Assembly: GCA_947178085.1 (NCBI GenBank)
Contig: CAMWWS010000022.1
Location: 1 to 15,381 of the forward strand
Length of the DNA stretch: 15,381 bases
Direction: 5' to 3'
Source of the DNA: an uncultured Lachnospiraceae bacterium
Lineage (GTDB): Bacteria; Bacillota_A; Clostridia; Lachnospirales; Lachnospiraceae
The notes below the pieces were generated by a model that saw only the letters and a list, made by a program, of their open reading frames with translations, was not told where the DNA came from and ran no database searches. This document shows positions 1 to 6,766 of the stretch, piece after piece. Numbering within the stretch: position 1 is the first letter of the stretch; every line of letters starts with the position of its first letter. The position numbers were made by a program, and so were the translations under genes.

Positions 1-243
1 GAATATTCGGTATCCTCTTTCAAAGCCTTTGACCTCCAGGTTATTTGTCAAATCATAGGCTCTCGCAACCCGCTGTTCCTTTTCCTTTTTTCTTTTTAAG
101 TCAATATTGTAATCTATCTTATATTCTTCCTGCGGCTTCATTTCCATTTGTCCGACGAATGAATCATTAGCGCCGCCAAGCCATCTCTTTAACCGAAAAG
201 AGAGCGTTTTCTCATATTCCTGATCAGGTATTTTCCTGCTCAT
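1..243 (-). CDS. N-terminal part of an Mrp/Mbh operon protein, cut by the left edge
   Basis: An open frame starts at an ATG at 241-243 and runs without a stop to the left edge, giving 81 residues (MSRKIPDQEYEKTLSFRLKR at the N-terminus). All visible residues are hydrophilic and rich in Lys, Glu and Arg, with no membrane segment yet. The start lies 20 bases inside the 3' end of the DUF4040 gene, so the two are very probably translationally coupled. In the archaeal mbh gene order and similar bacterial clusters, the gene after MbhD is MbhE/MbhF (MnhB-like). I infer that this may be an MnhB-type subunit with an unusual soluble N-terminal extension, or a separate small soluble protein. The family cannot be assigned from the part that is visible. 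Confidence 0.6.
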   Translation of the reverse strand, partial: MSRKIPDQEYEKTLSFRLKRWLGGANDSFVGQMEMKPQEEYKIDYNIDLKRKKEKEQRVARAYDLTNNLEVKGFERGYRIF

Positions 244-505
244 TCTCTTTCTCCCCTTTCTTATCCATATTCACCATGGCATGAATTTTTTTAAGTGTGA
301 CAAAAAACAGGACACTTGTTACACCCGCTCCGACCGCCGCTTCAGTAATAGCAAGGTCAGGTGATTCCAAAAGTATCCATATGATAGACATAACCAGACT
401 GTATGACATAAAAATCAAAATAGTATTCAAAAGATTTTTGGATAAACTGGCCGCTATGGCGCATATAATCAAAAATCCCAGCAAAATATTGACAAATACC
501 TGCAT
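224..505 (-). CDS. DUF4040 / MbhD-like subunit of Mrp/Mbh cation-proton antiporter module
   Basis: A 93-residue, almost wholly hydrophobic protein with about three membrane segments and a charged C-terminal tail rich in Lys and Glu. The stretch SPDLAITEAAVGAGVTSVLF (about residues 48-67) matches the hallmark of DUF4040/MbhD, corresponding to a small portion of the large MrpA/MnhA subunit; the family is known from Mrp antiporters and membrane-bound hydrogenases. The start ATG (503-505) lies one base past the mrpG stop. An AAGGAG sits about 13 bases upstream, which is somewhat distant, with a closer AGGA-like element. It would work in the membrane as part of a multi-subunit Na+ or H+ translocating complex. 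A single MbhD-like protein instead of a full MrpA at this position points to the Mbh-type arrangement. Confidence 0.88.
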   Translation of the reverse strand: MQVFVNILLGFLIICAIAASLSKNLLNTILIFMSYSLVMSIIWILLESPDLAITEAAVGAGVTSVLFFVTLKKIHAMVNMDKKGEKENEQENT

Positions 506-506
506 G

Positions 507-881
507 CTAACAATCCTGCTCCTTTCCTTCTTCGGATTCTCTTTCCAATTCGTCCATCGTTATCACGCGGTAGTGTTCTTTTCTTTCTTCATCAGTCGCC
601 ACCTCCAGCCTTGCAATCAGATGCGACGAAGTAGGAGAAGAAAACCACAGAAACACAATAACGCAGAATAGTTTCATAGAAGTAAAATTAAAACCGCTTA
701 TTATTATAAGTCCTATCAGCGAACAGGCAATACCGAGAGTATCTCCCATCGCTGCGGCATGCATTCTGTTAAGCACGTATTTAAAACGAAAGACACCTAC
801 CATCTCTATAAGAAAAATCGAAAGTCCGCAGAGTATGAACAACGCGCCGAAAATAAACCGAATCCATTCAATCGCTTCCAT
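507..881 (-). CDS. mrpG: Mrp/Mnh cation-proton antiporter subunit G (MbhC-like)
   Basis: A 124-residue membrane protein with three hydrophobic segments. It carries the MrpG/PhaG signature in which a GVFRF element is followed by RMHAAAMGDTLG (about residues 28-50), then a charged acidic tail. It is a small non-catalytic membrane subunit of the Mrp complex. I start it at the ATG at 879-881, not the upstream in-frame GTG at 903-905, because AAGGAGG lies just 6 bases before that ATG. With this start the gene overlaps the end of mrpF by 14 bases. Family length is normally about 100-130 residues, so it looks complete. Confidence 0.9.
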   Translation of the reverse strand: MEAIEWIRFIFGALFILCGLSIFLIEMVGVFRFKYVLNRMHAAAMGDTLGIACSLIGLIIISGFNFTSMKLFCVIVFLWFSSPTSSHLIARLEVATDEERKEHYRVITMDELERESEEGKEQDC

Positions 882-1194
882 CTGACTCCTCCTTCTTTTT
901 CTCACGGTAAACGCCCATATAGACCTTGGTTAGTACGATGACCGCCAGAAAACTTATCATCGCATAAATGATGCAGATATCTGCTAAATACCCTTCATCT
1001 AGCATGATGGCAAGTATGGCTATAATAACCATTACCATTGTTCCCATCATATTAGTTGCTACGATTCTGTCCGCAACTTTTGGTCCCCTGATGGCGCGTA
1101 TCAGACACAGGATAATCATGACAGCCAGAAAAACCAACGCCGCCACAAACAAGATATGATACGCCTGCTCCAATCCCTGTATCCCCTTTCCCAT
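868..1194 (-). CDS. mrpF: Mrp/Mnh cation-proton antiporter subunit F (MbhB-like)
   Basis: A 108-residue protein with three membrane segments and the MrpF motif RGPKVADRIVATNMMG in the first cytoplasmic loop, followed by a Lys/Glu-rich C-terminus. The first in-frame ATG (1198-1200) abuts the AGGAGA ribosome binding site, so the third codon, ATG at 1192-1194 with AGGAG seven bases upstream, is the better start. The gene lies 13 bases after mrpE and overlaps mrpG. It is a small membrane subunit of the antiporter; in the alkaliphile Bacillus Mrp complex every subunit including F is needed for activity (established knowledge). Confidence 0.9.
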   Translation of the reverse strand: MGKGIQGLEQAYHILFVAALVFLAVMIILCLIRAIRGPKVADRIVATNMMGTMVMVIIAILAIMLDEGYLADICIIYAMISFLAVIVLTKVYMGVYREKKKEESDGSD

Positions 1195-1207
1195 GTTCAT
1201 TCTCCTT

Positions 1208-1669
1208 TCACTGCTTCTCCATCTTGGTCAACATGTCCACGAAAACCGACTTATTGATTCCCTCAGCCAAAGTCTCATCCAGACAATGAACCGTATATAC
1301 GTTATTTTCAAGCAGTACCGTAATCGTACCCGGTGTCAGCGTAATCGCGTTTGCCAGTGCCGAGCGGTATCCGGGTGCAGACAAGTCTGACTTAAATGAG
1401 ACAAGCAGCGGCTCAACTTCTTCCTCTTCCGACAAAATTAAATGTATAACTGCAAAATTCGCCTTAACAATTTCTATCACCAATACAATGATGTAGTGTA
1501 ATATTGCAAATGTATTCTTAATAAGCTGCTTTTCTTTATCAATGCTGTAATCCATGAACTTACAGGTAAATGCAAAAATAGCTGCAGCGATTACTATACC
1601 AAATACAGCAATTTCCAGTGTGAAATTACCGTTAAAAACAACCCATAATATGAAGTACAGTAAGAACAT
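1208..1669 (-). CDS. mrpE: Mrp/Mnh cation-proton antiporter subunit E (MbhA-like)
   Basis: A 153-residue protein with an N-terminal pair of membrane segments (about 1-35), a further hydrophobic segment at about 52-75, and a soluble C-terminal region. The motif ANAITLTPGTITV (about residues 106-118) is the MrpE/PhaE signature. It is the first gene of the leftward operon, with AGAGGAG about 12 bases before the ATG at 1667-1669 and a good promoter at 1719-1746. The operon order E, F, G, DUF4040 is that of archaeal mbhABCD and of clostridial Mrp-linked hydrogenase clusters, not the classical mrpABCDEFG order. Whether this complex carries hydrogenase subunits depends on genes left of the window. 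Confidence 0.92.
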   Translation of the reverse strand: MFLLYFILWVVFNGNFTLEIAVFGIVIAAAIFAFTCKFMDYSIDKEKQLIKNTFAILHYIIVLVIEIVKANFAVIHLILSEEEEVEPLLVSFKSDLSAPGYRSALANAITLTPGTITVLLENNVYTVHCLDETLAEGINKSVFVDMLTKMEKQ

Positions 1670-1718
1670 ATTGAAGATATCTCCTCTCTGGTTTTACAGA
1701 CTTTTTCCAACAAAAAAT

Positions 1719-1746
1719 ATCTTACTCGCTTATAAAAATTTGTCAA
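1719..1746 (-). promoter_or_regulatory. Sigma-A-like promoter for the mrpEFG operon
   Basis: Reading leftward, a perfect TTGACA (complement of 1741-1746) is followed after 16 bases by TAAGAT (complement of 1719-1724). The predicted start of transcription is near 1712, giving a 5' leader of about 40 bases that contains the mrpE ribosome binding site. Confidence 0.6.
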
Positions 1747-1808
1747 GGATATTTTTACCTATTAAAATGTATAAAAATGTGCTACTACTTTGCAGGTAAA
1801 TTTTCCTA

Positions 1809-1814
1809 TATAAT
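1809..1814 (+). promoter_or_regulatory. Possible -10 element for the rightward ABC permease gene
   Basis: A perfect TATAAT lies in the AT-rich gap between the divergent mrpE and permease genes (1670-1966). No convincing -35 box stands 16-18 bases upstream; TTGCAG at 1790-1795 is too close (13 bases). The remaining 150 bases before the permease ATG hold only the GGAGG at 1957-1961 and a 16-codon open frame without a ribosome binding site. Confidence 0.3.
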
Positions 1815-1966
1815 ATATGGCTAATAGGTATAAAACTGATATAGAATAGCTATTTAGAAAACCGCACATTTGACATATGAAAACCGTTATACATAATAAA
1901 GGGAAGATTTGGAAGCATTTTACCTGAAGCACTCCAAATTAGGCAGGAAACGAAACGGAGGAAGTA

Positions 1967-3178
1967 ATGAAACAGTTATACTATTTTGAATTAAAAAAGA
2001 TAATATGTAAAAGAGTAAACCAGATAGCTATGTTTCTAGGGCTTTTATTGATGATTTTCTGCAATATCGCACAGATACAGGGGGAGACATTTCGTGATGG
2101 TGATAAGGAACTTAGCGGAGTGCCAGCCATTTTAAAGCAGGAAGAAATCGAAAACAGCCTGACTTCTGAACTGAATGAAGAGTTCCTTACAGATTTTTTA
2201 CGGGAATATCAACGGCAGATGGAAGGCAGCCCTTACGGATATGATTGGGAAATAATTGAACCTCAAAGGAATCTGTTTTCCTGTATTTCCAAAAACTATG
2301 CGGATTGGAATGAGCAAATTGACTTGGAAAATCTGATTGAAATCAATACGGAAGGCGGAATTGGTTTTTATGACAGACGTATGCAGAAAATAGAAACTCT
2401 TCTGAATGCAGAATACACTTACGGTAATTTCTCGGAAGCGGAAAAGGAGTATTGGATGGCGAAAGCAAATGCTGTAGATATACCGTTTCAATGGGGCGGT
2501 ACAAACGCATGGGATATCATATGGACCGGAATCGAACTGTTATTTTATCTGTTTTTTGTGATAAGTATATGTATTGCGCCCGTTTTCTCAGGAGAATACC
2601 AGAACCGCACAGACGCCCTGCTACTTACGTCAAAGCATGGAAAAAGCAAGGTTATCTCAGCTAAAATACTTGCTGCCTTTACTTTTTCTTTTATTTATAT
2701 TTCCGTATGCAGTTTAGTCAATATAGGAACAAGCTACTCTCTATTGGGCATTGACGGCCGGAGCCTGCCGATTCAATTATGGGATACTATAATACCTTAC
2801 CGGATGACGGTATTTAATGCATGCATAATAAATTTATCTGTCATATTCCTGATTTCGCTCTTTATTACTGCTTTTTCTCTGTTGGTATCAACATTAAGCA
2901 AAAGTCCTATGATTGTTCTGGCATTGGACATACTGTTGTTTTTTGGCACAATATTTCTGCCATCGTCAAAAAGCATCGGATTATGGAATAAGATACTGTA
3001 TTTACTTCCGCTAAATTGCATTGATTTGAAACATGTGCTAAGAACATATAACAGTTATCAATTCGGAAGTCTGATTATATCATATTTGGAAATGATATTC
3101 ATTGTATATATAACTTTGACAATCATTTGCATTTTATTTACAGGAAAAGGCTTTAAAGAGCATCAGGTTAAAAACTAA
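1967..3178 (+). CDS. Solitary ABC-2 type transporter permease
   Basis: A 403-residue membrane protein with the ABC-2 exporter layout: one membrane segment near the N-terminus (about 20-37), a large mostly hydrophilic extracytoplasmic region (about 38-180), then five segments at about 183-207, 230-253, 285-309, 313-331 and 370-392. The cytoplasmic loop FSGEYQNRTDALLLTSKHGK (about 207-226) is typical of the permeases that sit in Lachnospiraceae ABC exporters next to an ATPase and often a GntR regulator. Here no ATP-binding gene is present on either side; the neighbours are mrpE (divergent) and a GTPase gene (convergent). GGAGG lies 5 bases before the ATG. Its ATPase must be encoded elsewhere, or the gene is an operon remnant. 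The substrate cannot be told. Confidence 0.8.
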   Translation: MKQLYYFELKKIICKRVNQIAMFLGLLLMIFCNIAQIQGETFRDGDKELSGVPAILKQEEIENSLTSELNEEFLTDFLREYQRQMEGSPYGYDWEIIEPQRNLFSCISKNYADWNEQIDLENLIEINTEGGIGFYDRRMQKIETLLNAEYTYGNFSEAEKEYWMAKANAVDIPFQWGGTNAWDIIWTGIELLFYLFFVISICIAPVFSGEYQNRTDALLLTSKHGKSKVISAKILAAFTFSFIYISVCSLVNIGTSYSLLGIDGRSLPIQLWDTIIPYRMTVFNACIINLSVIFLISLFITAFSLLVSTLSKSPMIVLALDILLFFGTIFLPSSKSIGLWNKILYLLPLNCIDLKHVLRTYNSYQFGSLIISYLEMIFIVYITLTIICILFTGKGFKEHQVKN

Positions 3179-6021
3179 AACTCTTCTTTACCAAGCCTGA
3201 CATCTTCTATATGCCTAGACAATTCTTCCGGCAGCTTATCAAACAGATACTGTCTGTCGGATGTCGTTTTGTTCAGAAAAAGGTCTCGAAGTTCCTGATT
3301 AGTTGACATGATTTCTTCTTTTAATTCTCTTGCCGAAATCCGTCTTGCGCCCTGCCCCATTATAATAAGCTGTTCCAGCCCGTCCGAAGTCGCTACCGCC
3401 ACACGGTGCTTCCTGCCAATCTCATGTGTGACTTTCTCGATATACTGATCCGCCGTCTCCGCCTCTTTCGTATAAACTACATTTATATTATGATATGTAA
3501 AAACGCTGCCCGGATTTCCCTTGACCTTATAGGCGTCAAATACCAGAATAAGAGTCATCTTACGATATCCCTGATAGTTGCTTAAGATATCCATAAGTTT
3601 TCCCCTTGCGCTGTCCAGATTGGCTTTGGCAAGTTCGCTTAATTCTTCCCATGCAAAAATGATATTGTATCCGTCTACAAGCAGATAATCCCCTTGCTTA
3701 CTTGCGACATTTTTCTTAGTATCATGGTTTTTTACGTTACTTTCTGTACTGCTGTCTGAATGATAAACCGTTTGTTCTTCTGCACGGATTATCTTCTGAT
3801 ATCCTGATCCTTTTCTATAGTCATTACTTCGGCTTCCATAGGTGCGGTTAAAAATTTCCTCCAATTCTTTATCATTAGCTATTGCCGCATAATATCCGCC
3901 GTCTTCTTCTGCTCCATTTTCTCTGATTCCATTTCCACCATTAGTTCCCGTTCTCAATCCGTATTCCGTTTCATACTGTCCGTATATGCCTTCATCCCTG
4001 CTCTTTGCCAATTTAGCCAAAACACTCTCTAAGTGCATATACTTCCCGACATCCTGCCACTCCACCACGAATCCTGCGCCATGAGCACAGAAAACAGAGG
4101 AGGAAGGATTGTCCAAATCCCGCTCTGCATCATAACCGCATGCCGCTGTCACTTCTTCCGTATTATGGCACGGCTCATATCCTTTCAGACTGCAAAAAAG
4201 CCTTCCGCTCCCTCCTGAATATGCCATCACTTCCGTATTATATCCCCGCATAGTCGATACAGGCGCCGTTCCGGTTAAAACTGAAATCTCACCTTCTGTC
4301 ACGGGCTGATTAAAATGCCCATGCATTGCCTGTATATCCGACATGGCGCGCCCTATCACCGCAGACGGCAGTTCCAGTCTGAACTCATAGACAGGCTCCA
4401 GCAGAACATTTTCCGCCTGATGCAGCCCCTGCCTGATTGCACGGTACACAGCCTGCCTGAAATCACCGCCCTCGGTATGCTTAAGATGTGCCCTTCCGGC
4501 AGCCAGAGTTATCTTCATATCCGTAATCGGAGAACCTGTCAGAATACCAATATGCTCCTTCTCCTTCAAATGTGTCAGTATCAGTCTCTGCCAGTTTCTA
4601 TCAAGATCATCTTCACTGCATATCGTATCAAAGATAAGACCGCTGCCCGACTCTAACGGTTCCATGATAAGATGCACTTCCGCATAGTGACGGAGAGGTT
4701 CAAAATGTCCTACTCCTTCTACTTTATTACCAATCGTTTCTTTATATACAATGCTGCCAACATCGAACTCCACCGCTACGCCGAAACGTTCTTCTATCAG
4801 ATTTTGCAGAATTTCAATCTGGACTTCCCCCATCAACTGTATATGAATCTCCCCGACATGCTCCTTCCATACTACATGAAGCTGAGGTTCCTCTTCCTCA
4901 AGTTGACATAACTTTTTATACATGACGTGTATGTCCTGCTCAGGCGGCAGATTAATACGGTAGGTCATGACCGGCGCAAGCAGCGGCTCTATACTGCCCT
5001 GCTCGATTCCAAGTCCTTCTCCGGCAAAAGTCTTGCTAAGTCCTGTGACAGCGCAGATTGTTCCGGCTGTCACTTCCTGTTCCACATCATATTTTACACC
5101 TGAGTAAATTCGTATCTGATTAACTTTTTCTTCCCAAGACTCTGTTTCCCCATTTGTATTACTTTCACCATTAAGAATCTGCTTTACCTGCATGCGACCG
5201 CCCGTAATCTTCATATGAGTAAGGCGGTTTCCCGAACTGTCTCTTCCAATCTTATATACTCTTGCACCGAAGTTTTCAGGATATACAGGCTGTTTACTGT
5301 ATTTTTCCAAGCCGTCTAAAAATTCATTCACTCCCTCTATTTTCAGCGCAGAACCAAAATAGCAGGGACAGAGCTTTCTTTCGGCAGCTAAAGCCGCGAT
5401 ATCTTCCTCCCCCACTGCATCATTCCCATTCTCCAAATATCTCTCCAACAATTTCTCGTCACATACCGCTATGTTTTCCATAAAAGCCTCAGTCTCGGAA
5501 TCTATATCTGTCTGTTCCGAAACTGAGCCATTAAGCATCGGTGCAGCCGTAAAATCTACGCACTGTCCGCTCAGCCGCTCCTGTAATTCCCTCATTAAAC
5601 TGCTCTTATCGGTTTCCGGCTGGTCCATTTTATTGACAAAAATAAAAACCGGAATGCGATAACGTTCCAGTAACTTCCATAATGTCGGCACATGCCCCTG
5701 TATGCCATCAGCTCCGCTGATTACTAACACTGCATAATCCAACACTTGCAGCGTCCTCTCCATTTCGGCGGAAAAATCCACGTGTCCCGGTGTATCAAGC
5801 AAAGTCACATTCATTTCATTCCATGAAATCTCAGCCTGCTTGGAAAAAATCGTGATTCCCCTAGTTCTTTCCTGAGAATCTGTATCCAGAAAAGTGTCGC
5901 CGTGGTCAACCCTTCCGGCATTGCGTATGATCCCGCTTAAATAAAGCATGCTTTCCGCCAATGTGGTTTTTCCGGCGTCCACATGCGCCAGAATACCGAT
6001 TACAAGTTTTTTTCTACCCAT
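3175..6021 (-). CDS. TetM/EF-G-like translational GTPase fused to a Rae1/YacP-type NYN ribonuclease domain
   Basis: A 948-residue protein. Residues 1 to about 660 follow the ribosomal-protection (TetM/TetO) and EF-G layout: P-loop AHVDAGKTT (12-20), switch I RGITI (54-58), DTPGHVDF (76-83) and NKMD (130-133), then domains II-V, including a domain IV loop ending GGDFR and a domain V containing SLKGYE. A low-complexity linker (about 700-775) leads to a NYN/PIN-like domain (777 to about 900) starting YLLVDGYN, with candidate metal-binding Asp 783, 829, 858 and 880 and a DAYKVKG segment, as in YacP. B. subtilis Rae1/YacP is a known ribosomal A-site mRNA endonuclease. TetM is about 640 residues, so the tail is a true addition, with no frameshift visible. 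I infer a GTPase that brings a nuclease to stalled ribosomes; tetracycline resistance is possible but unproved. The start lies 15 bases after the CobS-like gene, so both are probably co-transcribed. Confidence 0.85.
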   Translation of the reverse strand: MGRKKLVIGILAHVDAGKTTLAESMLYLSGIIRNAGRVDHGDTFLDTDSQERTRGITIFSKQAEISWNEMNVTLLDTPGHVDFSAEMERTLQVLDYAVLVISGADGIQGHVPTLWKLLERYRIPVFIFVNKMDQPETDKSSLMRELQERLSGQCVDFTAAPMLNGSVSEQTDIDSETEAFMENIAVCDEKLLERYLENGNDAVGEEDIAALAAERKLCPCYFGSALKIEGVNEFLDGLEKYSKQPVYPENFGARVYKIGRDSSGNRLTHMKITGGRMQVKQILNGESNTNGETESWEEKVNQIRIYSGVKYDVEQEVTAGTICAVTGLSKTFAGEGLGIEQGSIEPLLAPVMTYRINLPPEQDIHVMYKKLCQLEEEEPQLHVVWKEHVGEIHIQLMGEVQIEILQNLIEERFGVAVEFDVGSIVYKETIGNKVEGVGHFEPLRHYAEVHLIMEPLESGSGLIFDTICSEDDLDRNWQRLILTHLKEKEHIGILTGSPITDMKITLAAGRAHLKHTEGGDFRQAVYRAIRQGLHQAENVLLEPVYEFRLELPSAVIGRAMSDIQAMHGHFNQPVTEGEISVLTGTAPVSTMRGYNTEVMAYSGGSGRLFCSLKGYEPCHNTEEVTAACGYDAERDLDNPSSSVFCAHGAGFVVEWQDVGKYMHLESVLAKLAKSRDEGIYGQYETEYGLRTGTNGGNGIRENGAEEDGGYYAAIANDKELEEIFNRTYGSRSNDYRKGSGYQKIIRAEEQTVYHSDSSTESNVKNHDTKKNVASKQGDYLLVDGYNIIFAWEELSELAKANLDSARGKLMDILSNYQGYRKMTLILVFDAYKVKGNPGSVFTYHNINVVYTKEAETADQYIEKVTHEIGRKHRVAVATSDGLEQLIIMGQGARRISARELKEEIMSTNQELRDLFLNKTTSDRQYLFDKLPEELSRHIEDVRLGKEEF

Positions 6022-6036
6022 CTATCCCATTCCTAT

Positions 6037-6741
6037 TTACATCAGAATCCTTCCGAAAATACCGACAAACAGCACAACCGCAAGCTCACACAGCGCCATG
6101 AAAAAACCTGCCAGTTCCTCGGTAATGCCGCCAAAGCACTTCTTAGACATATAATAATAAAATGTCCATATCCACATACAAAGCAAAGCTTCCAGCGTTC
6201 CCATTATCGTGGAAAACATGATGCAGGTGCCAAAGCACAAAATCAGAATAAGGCTTAAGAATATTCTGAATACCTGTTTCTCTGATTTAGAAGCAAAAGT
6301 ATATGGGCTCTCCTTTGATTTTGTTTCCGGAAACCATACTACTGCCATACCGCTAAGAGTCCCCGATATAACATATCCGATTCCCAAAAGCAATAGCTGC
6401 CTATCCTTCCATATCATAACGAGGCCGCCCGCATACAACATATAATATGCAGCAGCCGCAATTACTGCATAGATACCGGCATGAACATCTCTCAGCATTT
6501 CCAGTCTCTTTTCAACCGTTCGGGCATTCCGTAGCGCGTCAGTTATCTTCATGAAGCCTGCCAGATTAAATCCCCCTGTTATCATAACCGGAATCACTGC
6601 ACCTATCAGTGCGAAAAAGGATTGTCCAAACCCAAACTTCAGACAAATCATACAAAAAACATACATTATTGCGCCTGTTACCACTCCAATCAGCGGCAGA
6701 ATCAAAAGCATGTATTTTCTGTTTTCCCTGCTTATCTTCAT
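6037..6741 (-). CDS. CobS-like (adenosylcobinamide-GDP ribazoletransferase family) membrane protein with altered active-site residues
   Basis: A 234-residue polytopic membrane protein (about six to seven segments). The overall pattern follows clostridial CobS: GGFNLAGFMKITDAL (56-70), then KRLEMLRDVHAGIYAVI (78-94), a SGTLSGMAVVWFPETK stretch (126-141) and GGITEELAGFFMALCEL (204-220). From memory of the family, functional CobS reads roughly GGxHxDGxxDTxDAL at the first site, an SR pair at the second, and GGxTGD at the third. Here the first His and two Asp are Asn59, Ala61 and Lys65, the SR has become SG, and TGD has become TEE. It therefore probably cannot perform the last step of cobalamin assembly. 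No other cobalamin gene is nearby. It sits 25 bases after the zinc-ribbon gene and 15 bases before the GTPase-nuclease gene. AAGGA lies 10 bases before the ATG. Confidence 0.7.
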   Translation of the reverse strand: MKISRENRKYMLLILPLIGVVTGAIMYVFCMICLKFGFGQSFFALIGAVIPVMITGGFNLAGFMKITDALRNARTVEKRLEMLRDVHAGIYAVIAAAAYYMLYAGGLVMIWKDRQLLLLGIGYVISGTLSGMAVVWFPETKSKESPYTFASKSEKQVFRIFLSLILILCFGTCIMFSTIMGTLEALLCMWIWTFYYYMSKKCFGGITEELAGFFMALCELAVVLFVGIFGRILM

Positions 6742-6766
6742 ATTCTCAGTATCCTTATCCTTTCAG

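Noticed and set aside
1877..1927. 16-codon open frame (ATG to TGA) upstream of the ABC permease, possible leader peptide
   Set aside because: There is no ribosome binding site before the ATG, no regulatory codon run and no attenuator hairpin after it.
1967..3178. The ABC permease as exporter of the RiPP
   Set aside because: It lies more than 6 kb away behind several unrelated genes, has no ATPase and no C39 peptidase domain.
3175..6021. Calling this gene a plain tetracycline-resistance determinant
   Set aside because: The protein is about 300 residues longer than Tet(M) and ends in a NYN nuclease domain. Resistance cannot be read from the sequence, and the gene has no mobile-element context.
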